64,000 nucleotides of DNA from Leptolyngbya ohadii IS1 (GCF_002215035.1 NZ_NKFP01000006.1:632530-696529); one strand, 5' to 3'. Shown: positions 37,724 to 48,002, counted from the stretch's first letter. Numbers and translations are program-made. The notes: generated by a model not told the origin, from the letters alone.

Positions 37724-40700
37724 ATGAATCAAGCTGGCTACTACCGCTATCCCACCCTGAACGGAAATCGTGTTGTATTTGTTTGCGAGGATGACCTGTG
37801 GATGGTGCCGCTAAGTGGCGGTACAGCAGTCCGGTTAACCGCAAATCTGGGCGAAGTCACCCGTCCTCTGCTGTCTCCAGACGGTTCGCTGTTGGCATTT
37901 ACCGGGCGAGAAGAAGGACATCCAGAAGTCTATGCGATGCCTGCCACCGGAGGAGAAGCGACCCGACTCACGTTCACAGGTTCCGCCTCCGTAGCGGGAT
38001 GGACACCAGACGGCAGGATTGCGTTTAGCAGCAGTGCCACCCAGCCCTTCCCCCGAATGCCTCGACTTTATGCGATCGATCCAGCGGGCGGTTTGCCGGA
38101 AGAGCTACCTTTTGGTGTGGGGAATGCGGTAAGTTTTGCCCCTCACAGTAACACTCACAGTAACACTCAGAGCAACCCTCAAAGCGACCTACATAGCGGT
38201 AATCAGAATCGGGTGGTGATTGGCAGAAATATCTCCGATCCGGCACGGTGGAAGCGCTATCGCGGCGGGACGGCGGGTGTGCTGTGGGTCGATGCAGAAG
38301 GGAATGGGGAATTTCGGCTGTTGATTCGGCTGAATGGCAATTTGGCTGCGCCGATGTGGATTGGCGATCGCGTTTATTTCATCTCGGATCACGAAGGCAT
38401 TGGCAACATCTATTCCTGTACGCCTGCGGGGGAAGATCTGCGTCGCCACACCTATCACGGCGAATACTATGCCCGTCACGCTTCTACGGATGGACAGCGA
38501 ATTGTTTACCATGCGGGAGCCGAGCTTTACTGCTTTGATCCAGAGGCGAATACCGACCAGCGCATCGCCGTTGACTTCTTCAGTCCCAGAGTGCAGCGAC
38601 AGCGCAAATTTGTCGAGGCAAACGAATTCCTGGACGGCTACGATCTCCATCCCGAAGGACATTCCATCACGCTCACCACGCGGGGCAAACCCTTTGCCTT
38701 TAGCAACTGGGAAGGGGCAGTTCTGTCGCTGACGCAGGAAGATACGGGACGCTATCGGCTCACTCGCTGGCTAAACGACAAAAAACGATTGGTATCGGTG
38801 AGCGATCGAACTGAAGTCGAGGCACTGGAAATTCTGTCGCTGGAGTTGGGCATCGAAGCGGAAATTCTGGAAGGGCTGGACATCGGACGGGTCAACCAGC
38901 TGGAAGTTTCGCCGACCGCAGATCAGGTCATTCTCACCAACCATCGGCAGGAACTGATCTGGATCGATTTAGCAACAAAGGAATTGCAGATTCTCGATCG
39001 CAGCGATTTTGCCCGGATTCAGGGCTTTTCCTGGTCGCCGGATGGAAAATGGGTCACTTATAGCTGCGCCGAAAGCCAGCTGACCTTTTCGATTAAGCTC
39101 TGTCGCCTGGAAGATCGATCGCTGTATCGCCTCACGCCCCCTCGCTTCCGGGATATGCGACCCTGTTTCGATCCGGGCGGTAAGTTCATTTATTTCCTTT
39201 CCGTGCGGGACTTTAATCCGGTCTACGACGGTATTTATTTCGATCTGGGTTTTCCTAAAGGAATGCGTCCTTTCCTGATTTCCCTGCAAAAAGATACGCC
39301 GAATCCGTTTGTGCCGCAATCAAAACTCTTGAACGGAAAGACGGAGGATAAGAAAGAGAACAAATCAGAGGAGAAAAAAGAGAAAGATAAGCAGAATGAT
39401 TCAGAGAAAGAAAAGAAGAAAATCGAGCCGATCAAAATTGACCTCGAAGGCATCGATCGCCGGATTCTCGGATTCCCAGTCAATGAGGGGATCTACGGGC
39501 AAATCTGGGGTGTTGAGGGCAAAGTGCTGTTCACAACCTATCCGGTGACGGGCACAATGGATCGCGGCAACGGCGGCGGTAAGGGAACCCTGGAACTGTA
39601 TGACTTTGAGGCACAAAAGCAGGAACGGCTTGCCTGCGAAGTCTCCAGCTTCCGTGTGTCCAGAGATCACAAGACGGTGATCTATCGATCGGGCGATCGT
39701 CTACGAGTCTGCTCCACCAATCCCCAGGACAAGGAACGCGCCAAAGACGAACCGGGCAAGAAAAGCGGCTGGCTCCAGCTCGATCGTATTCGGGTATCGG
39801 TTATGCCCGCCCAGGAATGGCAGCAGATGTTTAAGGAAATCTGGCGGCTTCAGCAGCAGCAGTTCTGGACATCGGATATGTCCGGCGTGGACTGGCAGCG
39901 GGTGTACGATCGCTATCGTCCCTTGCTCGATCGGGTTTCCACGCGATCGGAGTTCTCGGATTTGATCTGGGAAATGCAGGGGGAACTCGGAACTTCCCAT
40001 GCCTACGAGTACGGCGGCGACTATCGTGAAAATCCCGACTACTACCTGGGCTACCTGGGCGCAGATTTCCAGTACGACCCGGAAACGAATGGCTATCGTA
40101 TCACCCATATCGTACAGGGAGACTCCTGGACAGATCAGGATTCGCCGCTCAACCAGATCGGGCTAAACGTGCAGGAAGGCGACATTCTGCTGGCAGTCAA
40201 CGGGCAGCGAGTGGGACAGCATCGATCGCCCCAGGAACTTCTAGTTCACCAGTCCGGCTGTGAAGTGAACCTCACCTTTGCCGCCCGTCCAGAAGAGTCT
40301 CAACCGCAGGAAGCTGAGCCAGAGACAAGTCAAGGAGAGGCAGATCAAACGGAAGCGATCGCCCCAGAGACCAGCCCAACGGCAGCCCCCCCAACTGAAA
40401 GTTCTGAGGCACAGCAAGATTCCTTAGCGCAGGAAACTCCTGAACCTAAACCCACTACGCGCACGATCGCCGTTAAAACCCTCTACTGGGAGGGACAAAT
40501 CCGCTATCGGGAATGGGTGGAGCGCAACTATCGTCAGGTCACGGAAGCCTCAAACGGCAGAATTGGCTATTTGCATATCCCGGATATGGGTGCCCACGGA
40601 TATGCGGAGTTTCACCGCTACTATTTTGCAGAAGTGCATAAGCAGGGCTTGATCGTGGACGTGCGCTATAACGGCGGTGGTCATGTGTCTCAGCTCTTGC

Positions 40701-41164
40701 TGGAAAAACTGGCGCGGGAGCGAATTGGGTACGATGTCTCCCGCTGGGGTAAACCGGAACCCTATCCCAGCGACTCTGTTCTGGGTCCGATCGTCGCCCT
40801 CACGGACGAGAATGCCGGATCGGACGGCGATATCTTCAGCCATTGCTTTAAGCTGATGAAAATCGGAACGCTCATTGGCAAGCGAACCTGGGGCGGCGTG
40901 ATTGGCATTTCTCCCAGTCATTCCCTCGTAGACGGCAGCATCGTCACCCAGCCCGAATATTCTTTCTGGTTCAAAGACGTAGGCTGGAGCGTGGAAAACT
41001 ACGGCACCGATCCCGATATCGAAGTTGAAATCACTCCCCAGGACTGGCGACAGGGCAGAGACTCCCAGCTTGAAAAAGCGATCGAGGTTGCCCTGACTCA
41101 GCTCGAACAGCAGGACGTGAACTTGCCCAACTTTGGCGATCGTCCTTATCTGCCATTGCCGTAA
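37724..41164 (+). CDS. Tricorn protease homologue
   Basis: A 1146-residue protease. Residues 1-280 and about 290-680 form two beta-propellers with repeated D-G and W-x-P-D-G blades (LSPDGSLLAFTGREEGHPEVY; FSWSPDGKWV). The C-terminal half has a helical bundle, a PDZ domain (GLNVQEGDILLAVNGQRVG) and the serine peptidase core with DVRYNGGGHVSQLLLEKL and TDENAGSDGDIFS, where the Ser after Gly is the nucleophile. Three low-complexity insertions stand out: Ser/Asn-rich (about 140-160), Lys/Glu-rich near 540-570 and an acidic Pro/Thr/Glu stretch after the PDZ domain. Tricorn trims peptides released by other proteases in the cytoplasm. ATG at 37724. Confidence 0.94.
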   Translation: MNQAGYYRYPTLNGNRVVFVCEDDLWMVPLSGGTAVRLTANLGEVTRPLLSPDGSLLAFTGREEGHPEVYAMPATGGEATRLTFTGSASVAGWTPDGRIAFSSSATQPFPRMPRLYAIDPAGGLPEELPFGVGNAVSFAPHSNTHSNTQSNPQSDLHSGNQNRVVIGRNISDPARWKRYRGGTAGVLWVDAEGNGEFRLLIRLNGNLAAPMWIGDRVYFISDHEGIGNIYSCTPAGEDLRRHTYHGEYYARHASTDGQRIVYHAGAELYCFDPEANTDQRIAVDFFSPRVQRQRKFVEANEFLDGYDLHPEGHSITLTTRGKPFAFSNWEGAVLSLTQEDTGRYRLTRWLNDKKRLVSVSDRTEVEALEILSLELGIEAEILEGLDIGRVNQLEVSPTADQVILTNHRQELIWIDLATKELQILDRSDFARIQGFSWSPDGKWVTYSCAESQLTFSIKLCRLEDRSLYRLTPPRFRDMRPCFDPGGKFIYFLSVRDFNPVYDGIYFDLGFPKGMRPFLISLQKDTPNPFVPQSKLLNGKTEDKKENKSEEKKEKDKQNDSEKEKKKIEPIKIDLEGIDRRILGFPVNEGIYGQIWGVEGKVLFTTYPVTGTMDRGNGGGKGTLELYDFEAQKQERLACEVSSFRVSRDHKTVIYRSGDRLRVCSTNPQDKERAKDEPGKKSGWLQLDRIRVSVMPAQEWQQMFKEIWRLQQQQFWTSDMSGVDWQRVYDRYRPLLDRVSTRSEFSDLIWEMQGELGTSHAYEYGGDYRENPDYYLGYLGADFQYDPETNGYRITHIVQGDSWTDQDSPLNQIGLNVQEGDILLAVNGQRVGQHRSPQELLVHQSGCEVNLTFAARPEESQPQEAEPETSQGEADQTEAIAPETSPTAAPPTESSEAQQDSLAQETPEPKPTTRTIAVKTLYWEGQIRYREWVERNYRQVTEASNGRIGYLHIPDMGAHGYAEFHRYYFAEVHKQGLIVDVRYNGGGHVSQLLLEKLARERIGYDVSRWGKPEPYPSDSVLGPIVALTDENAGSDGDIFSHCFKLMKIGTLIGKRTWGGVIGISPSHSLVDGSIVTQPEYSFWFKDVGWSVENYGTDPDIEVEITPQDWRQGRDSQLEKAIEVALTQLEQQDVNLPNFGDRPYLPLP
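38144..38203 (+). repeat. 12-base in-frame tandem repeat in the tricorn gene
   Basis: Five 12-base units, the first two identical (CACAGTAACACT), the others increasingly different, encode His/Gln-Ser-Asn-x repeats at residues 141-160 in a propeller loop. The unit is four codons, so copy changes do not alter the frame. Confidence 0.8.
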
Positions 41165-41166
41165 AT

Positions 41167-42573
41167 CTACTCGTTCATATTGCGATAGGTTGCCACCGCA
41201 GAAGGCGAAACCCGGTTTAGATAGCGGAAAATCCAGTATTTGAAGATTGTGTCCAGAATTACCGGGAAGGTGGCAATAAACAGAAAGATGAAATCCCGAT
41301 TGGCAGGCAATCCAAAGTGGCGAGAAACCCCCTCCAGAATCACCTCCCAGCCGTGGGGCGAGTGGAAGCCCACGAAGATATCGGTGAACAGGATGATAAT
41401 GAAGGCTTTGGCACTATCGCTCAAACCATAGACCAACTGATCCATGAAGGACTTCACCACTGCAATTTCCTGCCGTCCAGTGGCGATGACGATACCAAAC
41501 GCCATCAACCCGAACAGATCAGCAAAAACGTTCTTAATCGCATCCGAACCCTGATCGCGATAATCCTGCTGAATCTCCGCCGCCCGATCGCGCAGCAGTT
41601 CCTGAATCTCCTCCTCGGACTTGGGTTCCTCCTGACCAACGAGAATCTCAAACCGGATTCGCTGCTCAAATCGCTGAAGTTCATCTAGCGCCTCGTCCTC
41701 TAGCTCCTGGTTAATAAAAACCTGAGCCTGCTCGCTGTTGACGCGATAGTGATCGACGATCGGACCCACGACAAAGTTTTTGGTAAATTGCTGGGTCAGC
41801 AGCGGCACAATAATCAGCAGCAGAATAAACCGCAGGGCAATCACGGTGCGCGTTTTAGACTGCCGGAAATCTTGAACGACCTCCTGTTCCGATTCAGGAT
41901 CAAGCTCTCGCCTTACCCGATCGACGGTTTCCAGAATCGATCGCGGCAGCACTCCCGTTTTGTCCGTCAGGGATTTCATGTCGCGGCTGGCTCGTTTGGG
42001 AGCCTGTCCTGGCTGCGAGATCAGCGGTGTGGGATTTTGCTGGAGTGGCTGCGATCCGTTTTGCTGCGGGTTTGCCACAATCGTCACCGTGCCGGGTTCG
42101 AGTTCGGGATTGCTGTAGCGTGCCAGCACATCATCAATAAAGCGCAGTTTTTTGAGAATTAAATTGGGGCGATCGATTACATTAATTGCAAGCTGTCCGC
42201 TCCGCGCAGCTACCCTCGGCAAATCGCCGCTGTTTTCCTCAAGCTGAACTTCCGTAATCGCCTGATTAGAAAGACGGACGATCGAGCTGCTTGCCTTAAA
42301 TTCAAACAGCCGAATTCTAATAATATCCAGGTACTTTTTAAGTTCTTCTTTCAGATAGGTTTTGGCACTTCTGGTGTAGTCGCCGCTATCAAGGGCAATG
42401 GGATTTCCATCAAAGTGGGCATCCTCCAGGGCTTTGATTGCCAGGGCTGCTTCGTATGCCTGGTCGAGGGCACGTTCGGGCGTACTTTTCAGCCAGCGAT
42501 TTGCGGAGCGGATATATCCTCTAAAGTTCGCAAGAGCCGAATTTCTCATGGGTGAAATGGGATCGTCTGTCAT
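41167..42573 (-). CDS. pxcA: Proton extrusion protein PxcA (CemA family)
   Basis: A 468-residue membrane protein. The long N-terminal half is cytoplasmic and helical; four membrane helices follow after residue 245 (TVIALRFILLLIIVPLLTQQF, then FADLFGLMAFGIVIATG, AKAFIIILFTDIFVGFHSPHGWE and FIFLFIATFPVILDTIFKYWIF). FTDIFVGFHSPHGWE is the CemA/PxcA hallmark. PxcA is needed for light-dependent proton extrusion and affects CO2 and nitrate use at the cell membrane. ATG at 42573 or 42549. Its stop is 2 bases from the tricorn stop. Confidence 0.94.
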   Translation of the reverse strand: MTDDPISPMRNSALANFRGYIRSANRWLKSTPERALDQAYEAALAIKALEDAHFDGNPIALDSGDYTRSAKTYLKEELKKYLDIIRIRLFEFKASSSIVRLSNQAITEVQLEENSGDLPRVAARSGQLAINVIDRPNLILKKLRFIDDVLARYSNPELEPGTVTIVANPQQNGSQPLQQNPTPLISQPGQAPKRASRDMKSLTDKTGVLPRSILETVDRVRRELDPESEQEVVQDFRQSKTRTVIALRFILLLIIVPLLTQQFTKNFVVGPIVDHYRVNSEQAQVFINQELEDEALDELQRFEQRIRFEILVGQEEPKSEEEIQELLRDRAAEIQQDYRDQGSDAIKNVFADLFGLMAFGIVIATGRQEIAVVKSFMDQLVYGLSDSAKAFIIILFTDIFVGFHSPHGWEVILEGVSRHFGLPANRDFIFLFIATFPVILDTIFKYWIFRYLNRVSPSAVATYRNMNE

Positions 42574-42949
42574 GATGCGAGTGCAGATTCAAATTCGCTG
42601 GAAGAGAAGGAAGACCTGGTACGACAGATTAATGGCGATCAATAAGTGACCGATAATAAGCGACCAATCAATAAGTGACGACAAAAAAGTAGTAGCAGTT
42701 CGTATTGCGGCGATCGAATATGTTGTCTAGTGTTTTTGAGTTTAGCGCTCTTGATAGGCTGTACGTCAGCAACCAGTTTCGCTTAATAAAATAGCCTTTT
42801 CCCAAAGAATTATTTCAATCCTAAAGGTTGATTCTAGATTGGTTAATAGGCTCGGCAGTCAGGCTAAACCCCCGACCGTAAAGCTAAACGATCGCCTATT
42901 CTAACGCTAGATTAGGATTGATGATAGCAAGACCCCTGGGGCAGAATTC
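42574..42949. other. Divergent intergenic region between pxcA and the helicase gene
   Basis: 376 bases without a gene. Near 42637-42681 three imperfect direct repeats of AATAAGTGACC occur, spaced about 15 bases. They lie in the pxcA upstream region and might be a regulator site, but could also be slippage. The rest is AT-rich. Confidence 0.5.
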
Positions 42950-45118
42950 GTGTTGGTTGATTCTCTTTGGATTACGGGCGTGACGGGCAGCGGCAAAACA
43001 ACTTGGCTGATTCGGCAGTTTATCCAGGCTGCGGAGGCAAACCTTCAGCGGGATCGGACGCAGGCACGGCAAACCGCACTGGTTTTTGCGGCGATCGGGG
43101 ATAACCGACTGGACTTAGCCGATCGAATGGCGGCGGCAACGCAGGGCAAATATCGCTTTGAGTCCGTCACGCCCCTGGGCTTCTTTCAGGATGAGGTGCG
43201 GCTCTTCTTTCCGCTGCTGGCAGAGCAATTGGGGCTGAAGACTTTGTTTCCGCTGCGGCTGCGCCCCGAAACCGAACAGGAACTTGCCACCCGCCTCTGG
43301 CAGCCCTTCCTGGTATCGGGTCAACTTCGTCAGAGCGGACTGCGGGATTACGATATGGTGCGGCGATCGCTTGACCTGCTCCAGATTGCGGCGTTTAGCG
43401 GCACACCCCACGAAGAAATTGCCGCTGTGCTGAAGGAGGGCTTTGCCGAACAGGAAATCTCCCCTGACCTCTGGGAAGCAATGGGGGAAGCGATCCAGCA
43501 GTGGTGGGATTGGTGTCTGTCTCGCGGACTGCTGACCTATGGCATCCTGACCGAACTCTACTGGCGATATCTGCTGCCCCACCCGACCTATCAGCAGCAC
43601 TTGCGAAGCCGCTACTACGCTATCCTTGCCGACGATGTGGACGAGTATCCCGCCGTTGCCCGGAATCTGTTTGATTTGCTGCTTGATCAAGGCATCCCCG
43701 GCACGTTTACCTTCAACCCGGAGGGCAGCATTCGTTTAGGCTTGGGAGCCGATCCCCAGCACCTTGAAGTCCTCTCCCTGCGCTGCCAGACCGAAACCCT
43801 GTTTGCGGACGCAAATCGCTGTATTGGAGCTACCTGGGGGCGTGCCGTGACGGAATGGGTGCGGGAACCCCTGCTGCTGCCTCAGTTGCCGGACTGCATT
43901 CGCACGATCCAGACTGCTGCCAGAGGACAGCTATTGCGCCAAACCGCCGAAGAAATCGCTGCCGCCATCCACCGGGGCGAAGTTCAGCCTCAGGAAGTTG
44001 CCGTTATTGCCCCCGGCGTAGACCCGATCGCCCGCTACACCCTGCGGGAAATTCTCACCAGTCAGGGGATTCCGGTGGCTTCCCTCCACGATCAGCATCC
44101 CCTCGCCAGTTCGCCGCTGATTCAGGCATTGTTGACCCTGCTGGCACTGGTTTATCCGGGATTGGGAAGATTGCTGAGCCGGGAGGCGATCGCCGAAATG
44201 CTGGTGCTGCTCAGCCAGGCTCCGGGGGCAGTTTTCGCCGAAGCTTTGCTGGAGTCGGAGGAGCTGGAATTTGCTGAAAATCGATTGTCTGCTCCCAGCG
44301 GATCGCCCACCTTTACGCCACGCATTGATCCCGTCCGTGCGGGACTGTTGACTGATCACTGCTTTGTGCCTGACCCCGATCGTCCCCATCTACTTTCGGC
44401 AACGGCTCTGCCCCGGTGGGATCGGCTAGGCTTTCAGGCAACCCGTGCCTATGCGGATCTGGTGCAGTGGGTGGAGTCTCAGAAACAGCAGCAGCAGCAG
44501 CGGATGATTGCCAGTCCGGTCGTGTTGCTCGATCGCGCCATCCAGAAATTTTTCTACGGGGGCAGTCATTTACCCTACGACCAGCTTGCTGCCCTACGCG
44601 AACTGATGGAAACCGCCCAGCACTATTGGGAAGTCGTCAATCGCCTCCAGTCGTTTAACGCTGCCGAAGTCTCCATTGCCCTTACGGTCGGACAGTTCAT
44701 TCAGCTCTTGCGCGAAGGCACGATTACCGCCGACCCCTTCCCTTCCAGACCGATCGGTAAAACTCCCCAGGCAGTTACGATCGCCACCATTTATCAGTAC
44801 CGGAGCGATCGTCGTTTTCACCGCTGGCAGTTCTGGCTGGATGCCGGATCACCCTTCTGGCTGGCTGGAGGTGGAGGGCTGTTTGGTGCGCCGCTGTTTT
44901 TACGTCAGCGAACCGCAGGAGCCTGGACAACCGCAGAAGAACTGGAAACGAATATTCAGAGGCTTCAGCGACAGGTGTTTGATCTGCTTCATCGCGCTAC
45001 CGATCGGGTTTACCTATGCCACAGTGAACTCGCCGCCAACGGTCAGGAACAGGCAGGCAATCTGCTCACCCTCGTTAATGCTGCCCTCCCCGCCCAGGCA
45101 GAACGTTTGGAGGCATAA
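42950..45118 (+). CDS. UvrD/AddB-like P-loop helicase-type protein
   Basis: A 722-residue protein. The Walker A motif GVTGSGKTTW is at residues 10-19. ILADDVDEYPAVARNLFDLL around 225-245 occupies the place of the helicase motif II, and EIAAAIHRGEVQPQEVAVIAPG (about 340-361) resembles motif IV-type segments of UvrD/Rep and AddB. No nuclease domain is visible. Cyanobacterial relatives are often just called recombinase family proteins. A role in DNA repair or recombination is plausible but inferred. The start is GTG at 42950 or TTG at 42953. Confidence 0.7.
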   Translation: MLVDSLWITGVTGSGKTTWLIRQFIQAAEANLQRDRTQARQTALVFAAIGDNRLDLADRMAAATQGKYRFESVTPLGFFQDEVRLFFPLLAEQLGLKTLFPLRLRPETEQELATRLWQPFLVSGQLRQSGLRDYDMVRRSLDLLQIAAFSGTPHEEIAAVLKEGFAEQEISPDLWEAMGEAIQQWWDWCLSRGLLTYGILTELYWRYLLPHPTYQQHLRSRYYAILADDVDEYPAVARNLFDLLLDQGIPGTFTFNPEGSIRLGLGADPQHLEVLSLRCQTETLFADANRCIGATWGRAVTEWVREPLLLPQLPDCIRTIQTAARGQLLRQTAEEIAAAIHRGEVQPQEVAVIAPGVDPIARYTLREILTSQGIPVASLHDQHPLASSPLIQALLTLLALVYPGLGRLLSREAIAEMLVLLSQAPGAVFAEALLESEELEFAENRLSAPSGSPTFTPRIDPVRAGLLTDHCFVPDPDRPHLLSATALPRWDRLGFQATRAYADLVQWVESQKQQQQQRMIASPVVLLDRAIQKFFYGGSHLPYDQLAALRELMETAQHYWEVVNRLQSFNAAEVSIALTVGQFIQLLREGTITADPFPSRPIGKTPQAVTIATIYQYRSDRRFHRWQFWLDAGSPFWLAGGGGLFGAPLFLRQRTAGAWTTAEELETNIQRLQRQVFDLLHRATDRVYLCHSELAANGQEQAGNLLTLVNAALPAQAERLEA

Positions 45119-45511
45119 GGCATAGCCAGACCCCTGGGACAGACAGGACAGAAGCGATCGCTTCATAGCGGTGATCCCTGTGAAACGAGATGCTGGCATA
45201 GCGGGATGGGGGAAGCTAATCCCTGTCGTTGATAGACAATAAACGCAGCCCAGGCTAACTCGACAATACAAACGCGGCAAGCACTGGGAAGATGGGTAGG
45301 CAAAGCAACCCAATAATGCGGTGTGCGTTTCACCGCTCTAACCTGAAAGTGACGACCCATAGCGATAGCAAATCGGGATGCAATGCGTATCATTCCCGCT
45401 CCATCGCTGTTTGTCTCACGGATGGGTTAACTGTCGTCCAGAGTTAATAATCTGAAATCAATTCCATCCCAGACAACTGATCCTGGACAACCGATTTTGA
45501 ACAACTGGATC
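45119..45511. other. Intergenic region, no convincing gene
   Basis: 393 bases after the helicase gene. A 76-codon frame on the minus strand (45163-45393, starting MIRIASRF) is open but has no recognisable features and no good ribosome site, so it is not called. The segment CCAGACCCCTGGGACAG near 45126 is a small palindrome and might contribute to termination. Confidence 0.45.
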
Positions 45512-45712
45512 CTAGACAACTAAATTCCGTTCCACGTAGGCACGGCCTGCCATCATCGCCGCATTGCTGGTTTCGTATTCTCGACCATCGCTTAGGAGAG
45601 TTAGATCGGGGTCAATCACCCAGCACAAATACATATCCATAAAAGCTGAGCGGCTGACTCCTACGATCCAACCGGGATAGGCAGACATTTGTACGATCGA
45701 TCCATCGCTCAT
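45512..45712 (-). CDS. Small conserved-looking protein, unknown
   Basis: A 66-residue soluble protein: MSDGSIVQMSAYPGWIVGVS, a middle LCWVIDPDLTLLSDGREYETS and an end YVERNLVV. It is preceded by a perfect AGGAGG ten bases before ATG, which argues for a real, well-translated gene. No family is recognised. It is alone on the minus strand with more than 390 bases of noncoding DNA on both sides. Confidence 0.65.
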   Translation of the reverse strand: MSDGSIVQMSAYPGWIVGVSRSAFMDMYLCWVIDPDLTLLSDGREYETSNAAMMAGRAYVERNLVV

Positions 45713-46256
45713 GACACGTATCCTCCTAATGCGTTGCTCGATTCAAGTGACGTTGCAAGGAACTTCTAGTGCGAAACTGAAGCAGAATGCCTGCGAATCG
45801 ATAATCCGCCTCTGATCCGCTTCACCCTGGTTGTTTTAATATCGAATGGATTGATTTTGCCTTATAGGAAATGCGCTTCCGTCCTTCCTAGGCGGCAAAT
45901 CAAGCTCATCCAGTTAACAGATAATAAGCTGCACGCCGTAGCCATTCGGCTGAGAGCGGTCCTCTGCCGGACTACAAGGTGAATCAATCCCTGAAAGAAT
46001 CAATCTCTGAAACTACAAGTTCCCTGCTGCAAATTGCGCTCTGCAAGAGACTATTCTTCAGGACAGCCGATTCGATCACTAGAGTTCCCAAAAAGAAAAT
46101 TGGATCAATCGCCTGATCCCAATCTATTCCCTGAGATGATGGGGTAGCTTCTTGAGGCTAATGTCTAGCGCTAACGTCTGGAAAGTCGTCCCTGTTCGGT
46201 GAATCCTTTTAGAGCTTGCAATCAAGCCGACAACACTATCTCTGGGCATCTCCTCC
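45713..46256. other. Divergent intergenic region before the alpha-amylase
   Basis: 544 bases with no supported gene. It includes the promoters of the small minus-strand gene and of the amylase. I see no strong palindromes and no terminator. Confidence 0.5.
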
Positions 46257-47951
46257 ATGAACAACGTATTTGAACAGCTTGCACAGCGATTCCATCAATT
46301 TGGCACCAATCTTACACCTGATGTGGTAGAAGCTGCTGCCCGATCGCTTCAGAACTGGCTCGATAAAAACGCCGATCGCCTCGCTGCTCGAAAGCCTGAC
46401 GCTGAGTTTAACGGCACGATGATGCAGTGGTTTCACTGGTATCTGCCCTCGGATGGCAATCACTGGAAACAGCTTGCTGCAAGTGCTCCCGAACTCGCCC
46501 AGAAGGGAATTACAGCTATCTGGACACCGCCCGCCTGCAAAGCCATGAACGGCGTCGATGATGTGGGCTACGGCATCTATGACCTGTTTGACCTGGGTGA
46601 ATTTAATCAAAGCAAAAGTACGCGCACCAAGTACGGTACCAAGGACGAATACGTAGCGGCAGTGCAGGCAATCCATCAAGCCGGAATGCAGGCTTATGCA
46701 GATGTCGTGTTTAACCACAAGATGGGAGCCGATCGCACCGAATCTTTTCAGGTCGTGCCCTATGACTTAAACGATCGCAACCGTCCAATCGGCGGAGAAC
46801 GAACCATTCGCGGCTGGACAGCCTTTGATTTCCCCGGTCGCGGCAACCAATATTCCCCCATGAAATGGCACTGGCAGCATTTTGATTCACTGGACTACGA
46901 CGACAGCAATCGCGACTATCGCGCCGTCTACAAAATCAAAGACAAGAATTTTGACACTAAAGTCGATCTGCGCCAGGGCAACTTCGACTACCTGATGGGC
47001 TGCGACCTGGACATGAACCACCCTGACGTGCGGGACGAGCTAAAGCGGTGGGGTAAATGGCTGCTCGATACGGTCGGCGTAGACGGCTTTCGTCTGGATG
47101 CGATCAAGCACATCAACGGCGATTTCTTTATTGATTGGCTGACTGAACTGGAAGAGTACAAAGACAATAAAAATAAAGGCGATCGAAATAAAGATCTCTT
47201 CTGCGTCGGGGAGTACTGGACGGAGGACTTTGGCTCTCTGAGCTGGTACATCGGCAACGCAGGCGGACGGATGAGCCTCTTTGATGTGCCGCTGCACTAC
47301 AATTTCCATCGCGCCAGTCGATCGGGCGGACACTACGATATGCGATCGATTCTGGACAACTCGCTGATGAAGCACCTGCCCCTGCTTGCCGTCACGATCG
47401 TCGATAACCACGACACCCAGCCCCTCCAGGCACTCGAATCGATGGTAGAGGACTGGTTTAAGCCCCTCGCCTATGCAATTATCCTGCTGCGGGCAGAAGG
47501 CTATCCCTGCATCTTCTATGCCGACTACTACGGGGCACATTACAAAGACAAAGGACGGGACGGCAACCAATACGAGATCTGGATGGCATCCCACCGCTGG
47601 CTGATCGATCGCTTCCTGTTTGCCCGCTCCTACTTCGCCTACGGACCCCAGTACGACTACTTCGACCACTGGGACATTATTGGCTGGACGCGCCTCGGCT
47701 CCGAGCAGCACCCCGGCGCAATGGCGGTCATTATGAGCGACGGTCCTGGCGGCAGCAAATGGATGGAGGTCGGTAAACCCAATGCCCTGTTCTACGACAT
47801 CACCGAACACATCAAAGAACCCGTCCGCACAAACGATTGGGGCTGGGGCGAGTTTCGCTGCAAAGGCGGCTCCGTTTCCGTCTGGGTCGAGCGCGATCCG
47901 CTGCTGTATCGGCTGGCAAATTCGCCGATTGAGATTGAGGTGAAAGGGTAG
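46257..47951 (+). CDS. Cytoplasmic alpha-amylase, GH13
   Basis: A 564-residue glycoside hydrolase without a signal peptide that cuts alpha-1,4-glucans, here most likely internal glycogen. The TIM-barrel core has all conserved regions: ADVVFNHK (148-155), GFRLDAIKH with nucleophile Asp281, GEYW with acid/base Glu319 and VDNHDTQ with Asp386. YGIYDLFDLGEF and GVDGFR match the liquefying bacterial AmyA-type subgroup (GH13_5). About 50 helical residues precede the barrel and are unusual. The ATG at 46257 has no strong ribosome site. A repeat array follows immediately after the stop. Confidence 0.93.
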   Translation: MNNVFEQLAQRFHQFGTNLTPDVVEAAARSLQNWLDKNADRLAARKPDAEFNGTMMQWFHWYLPSDGNHWKQLAASAPELAQKGITAIWTPPACKAMNGVDDVGYGIYDLFDLGEFNQSKSTRTKYGTKDEYVAAVQAIHQAGMQAYADVVFNHKMGADRTESFQVVPYDLNDRNRPIGGERTIRGWTAFDFPGRGNQYSPMKWHWQHFDSLDYDDSNRDYRAVYKIKDKNFDTKVDLRQGNFDYLMGCDLDMNHPDVRDELKRWGKWLLDTVGVDGFRLDAIKHINGDFFIDWLTELEEYKDNKNKGDRNKDLFCVGEYWTEDFGSLSWYIGNAGGRMSLFDVPLHYNFHRASRSGGHYDMRSILDNSLMKHLPLLAVTIVDNHDTQPLQALESMVEDWFKPLAYAIILLRAEGYPCIFYADYYGAHYKDKGRDGNQYEIWMASHRWLIDRFLFARSYFAYGPQYDYFDHWDIIGWTRLGSEQHPGAMAVIMSDGPGGSKWMEVGKPNALFYDITEHIKEPVRTNDWGWGEFRCKGGSVSVWVERDPLLYRLANSPIEIEVKG

Positions 47952-48000
47952 AGGGGTGAAAGAGTAGAGGGGTGGATGAGTGGATGGATGAGTGAGTGGG
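47952..48000. repeat. Degenerate G-rich tandem repeats after the amylase gene
   Basis: Units like GTAGAGGGGTG and GTGGATGAG follow each other; the second is the reverse complement of the octamer seen at 17156-17211. Confidence 0.7.
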
Positions 48001-48002
48001 TT

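Noticed and set aside
45163-45393. 76-codon minus-strand frame after the helicase gene
   Set aside because: No ribosome site and no recognisable features; may be a remnant, but unsupported.
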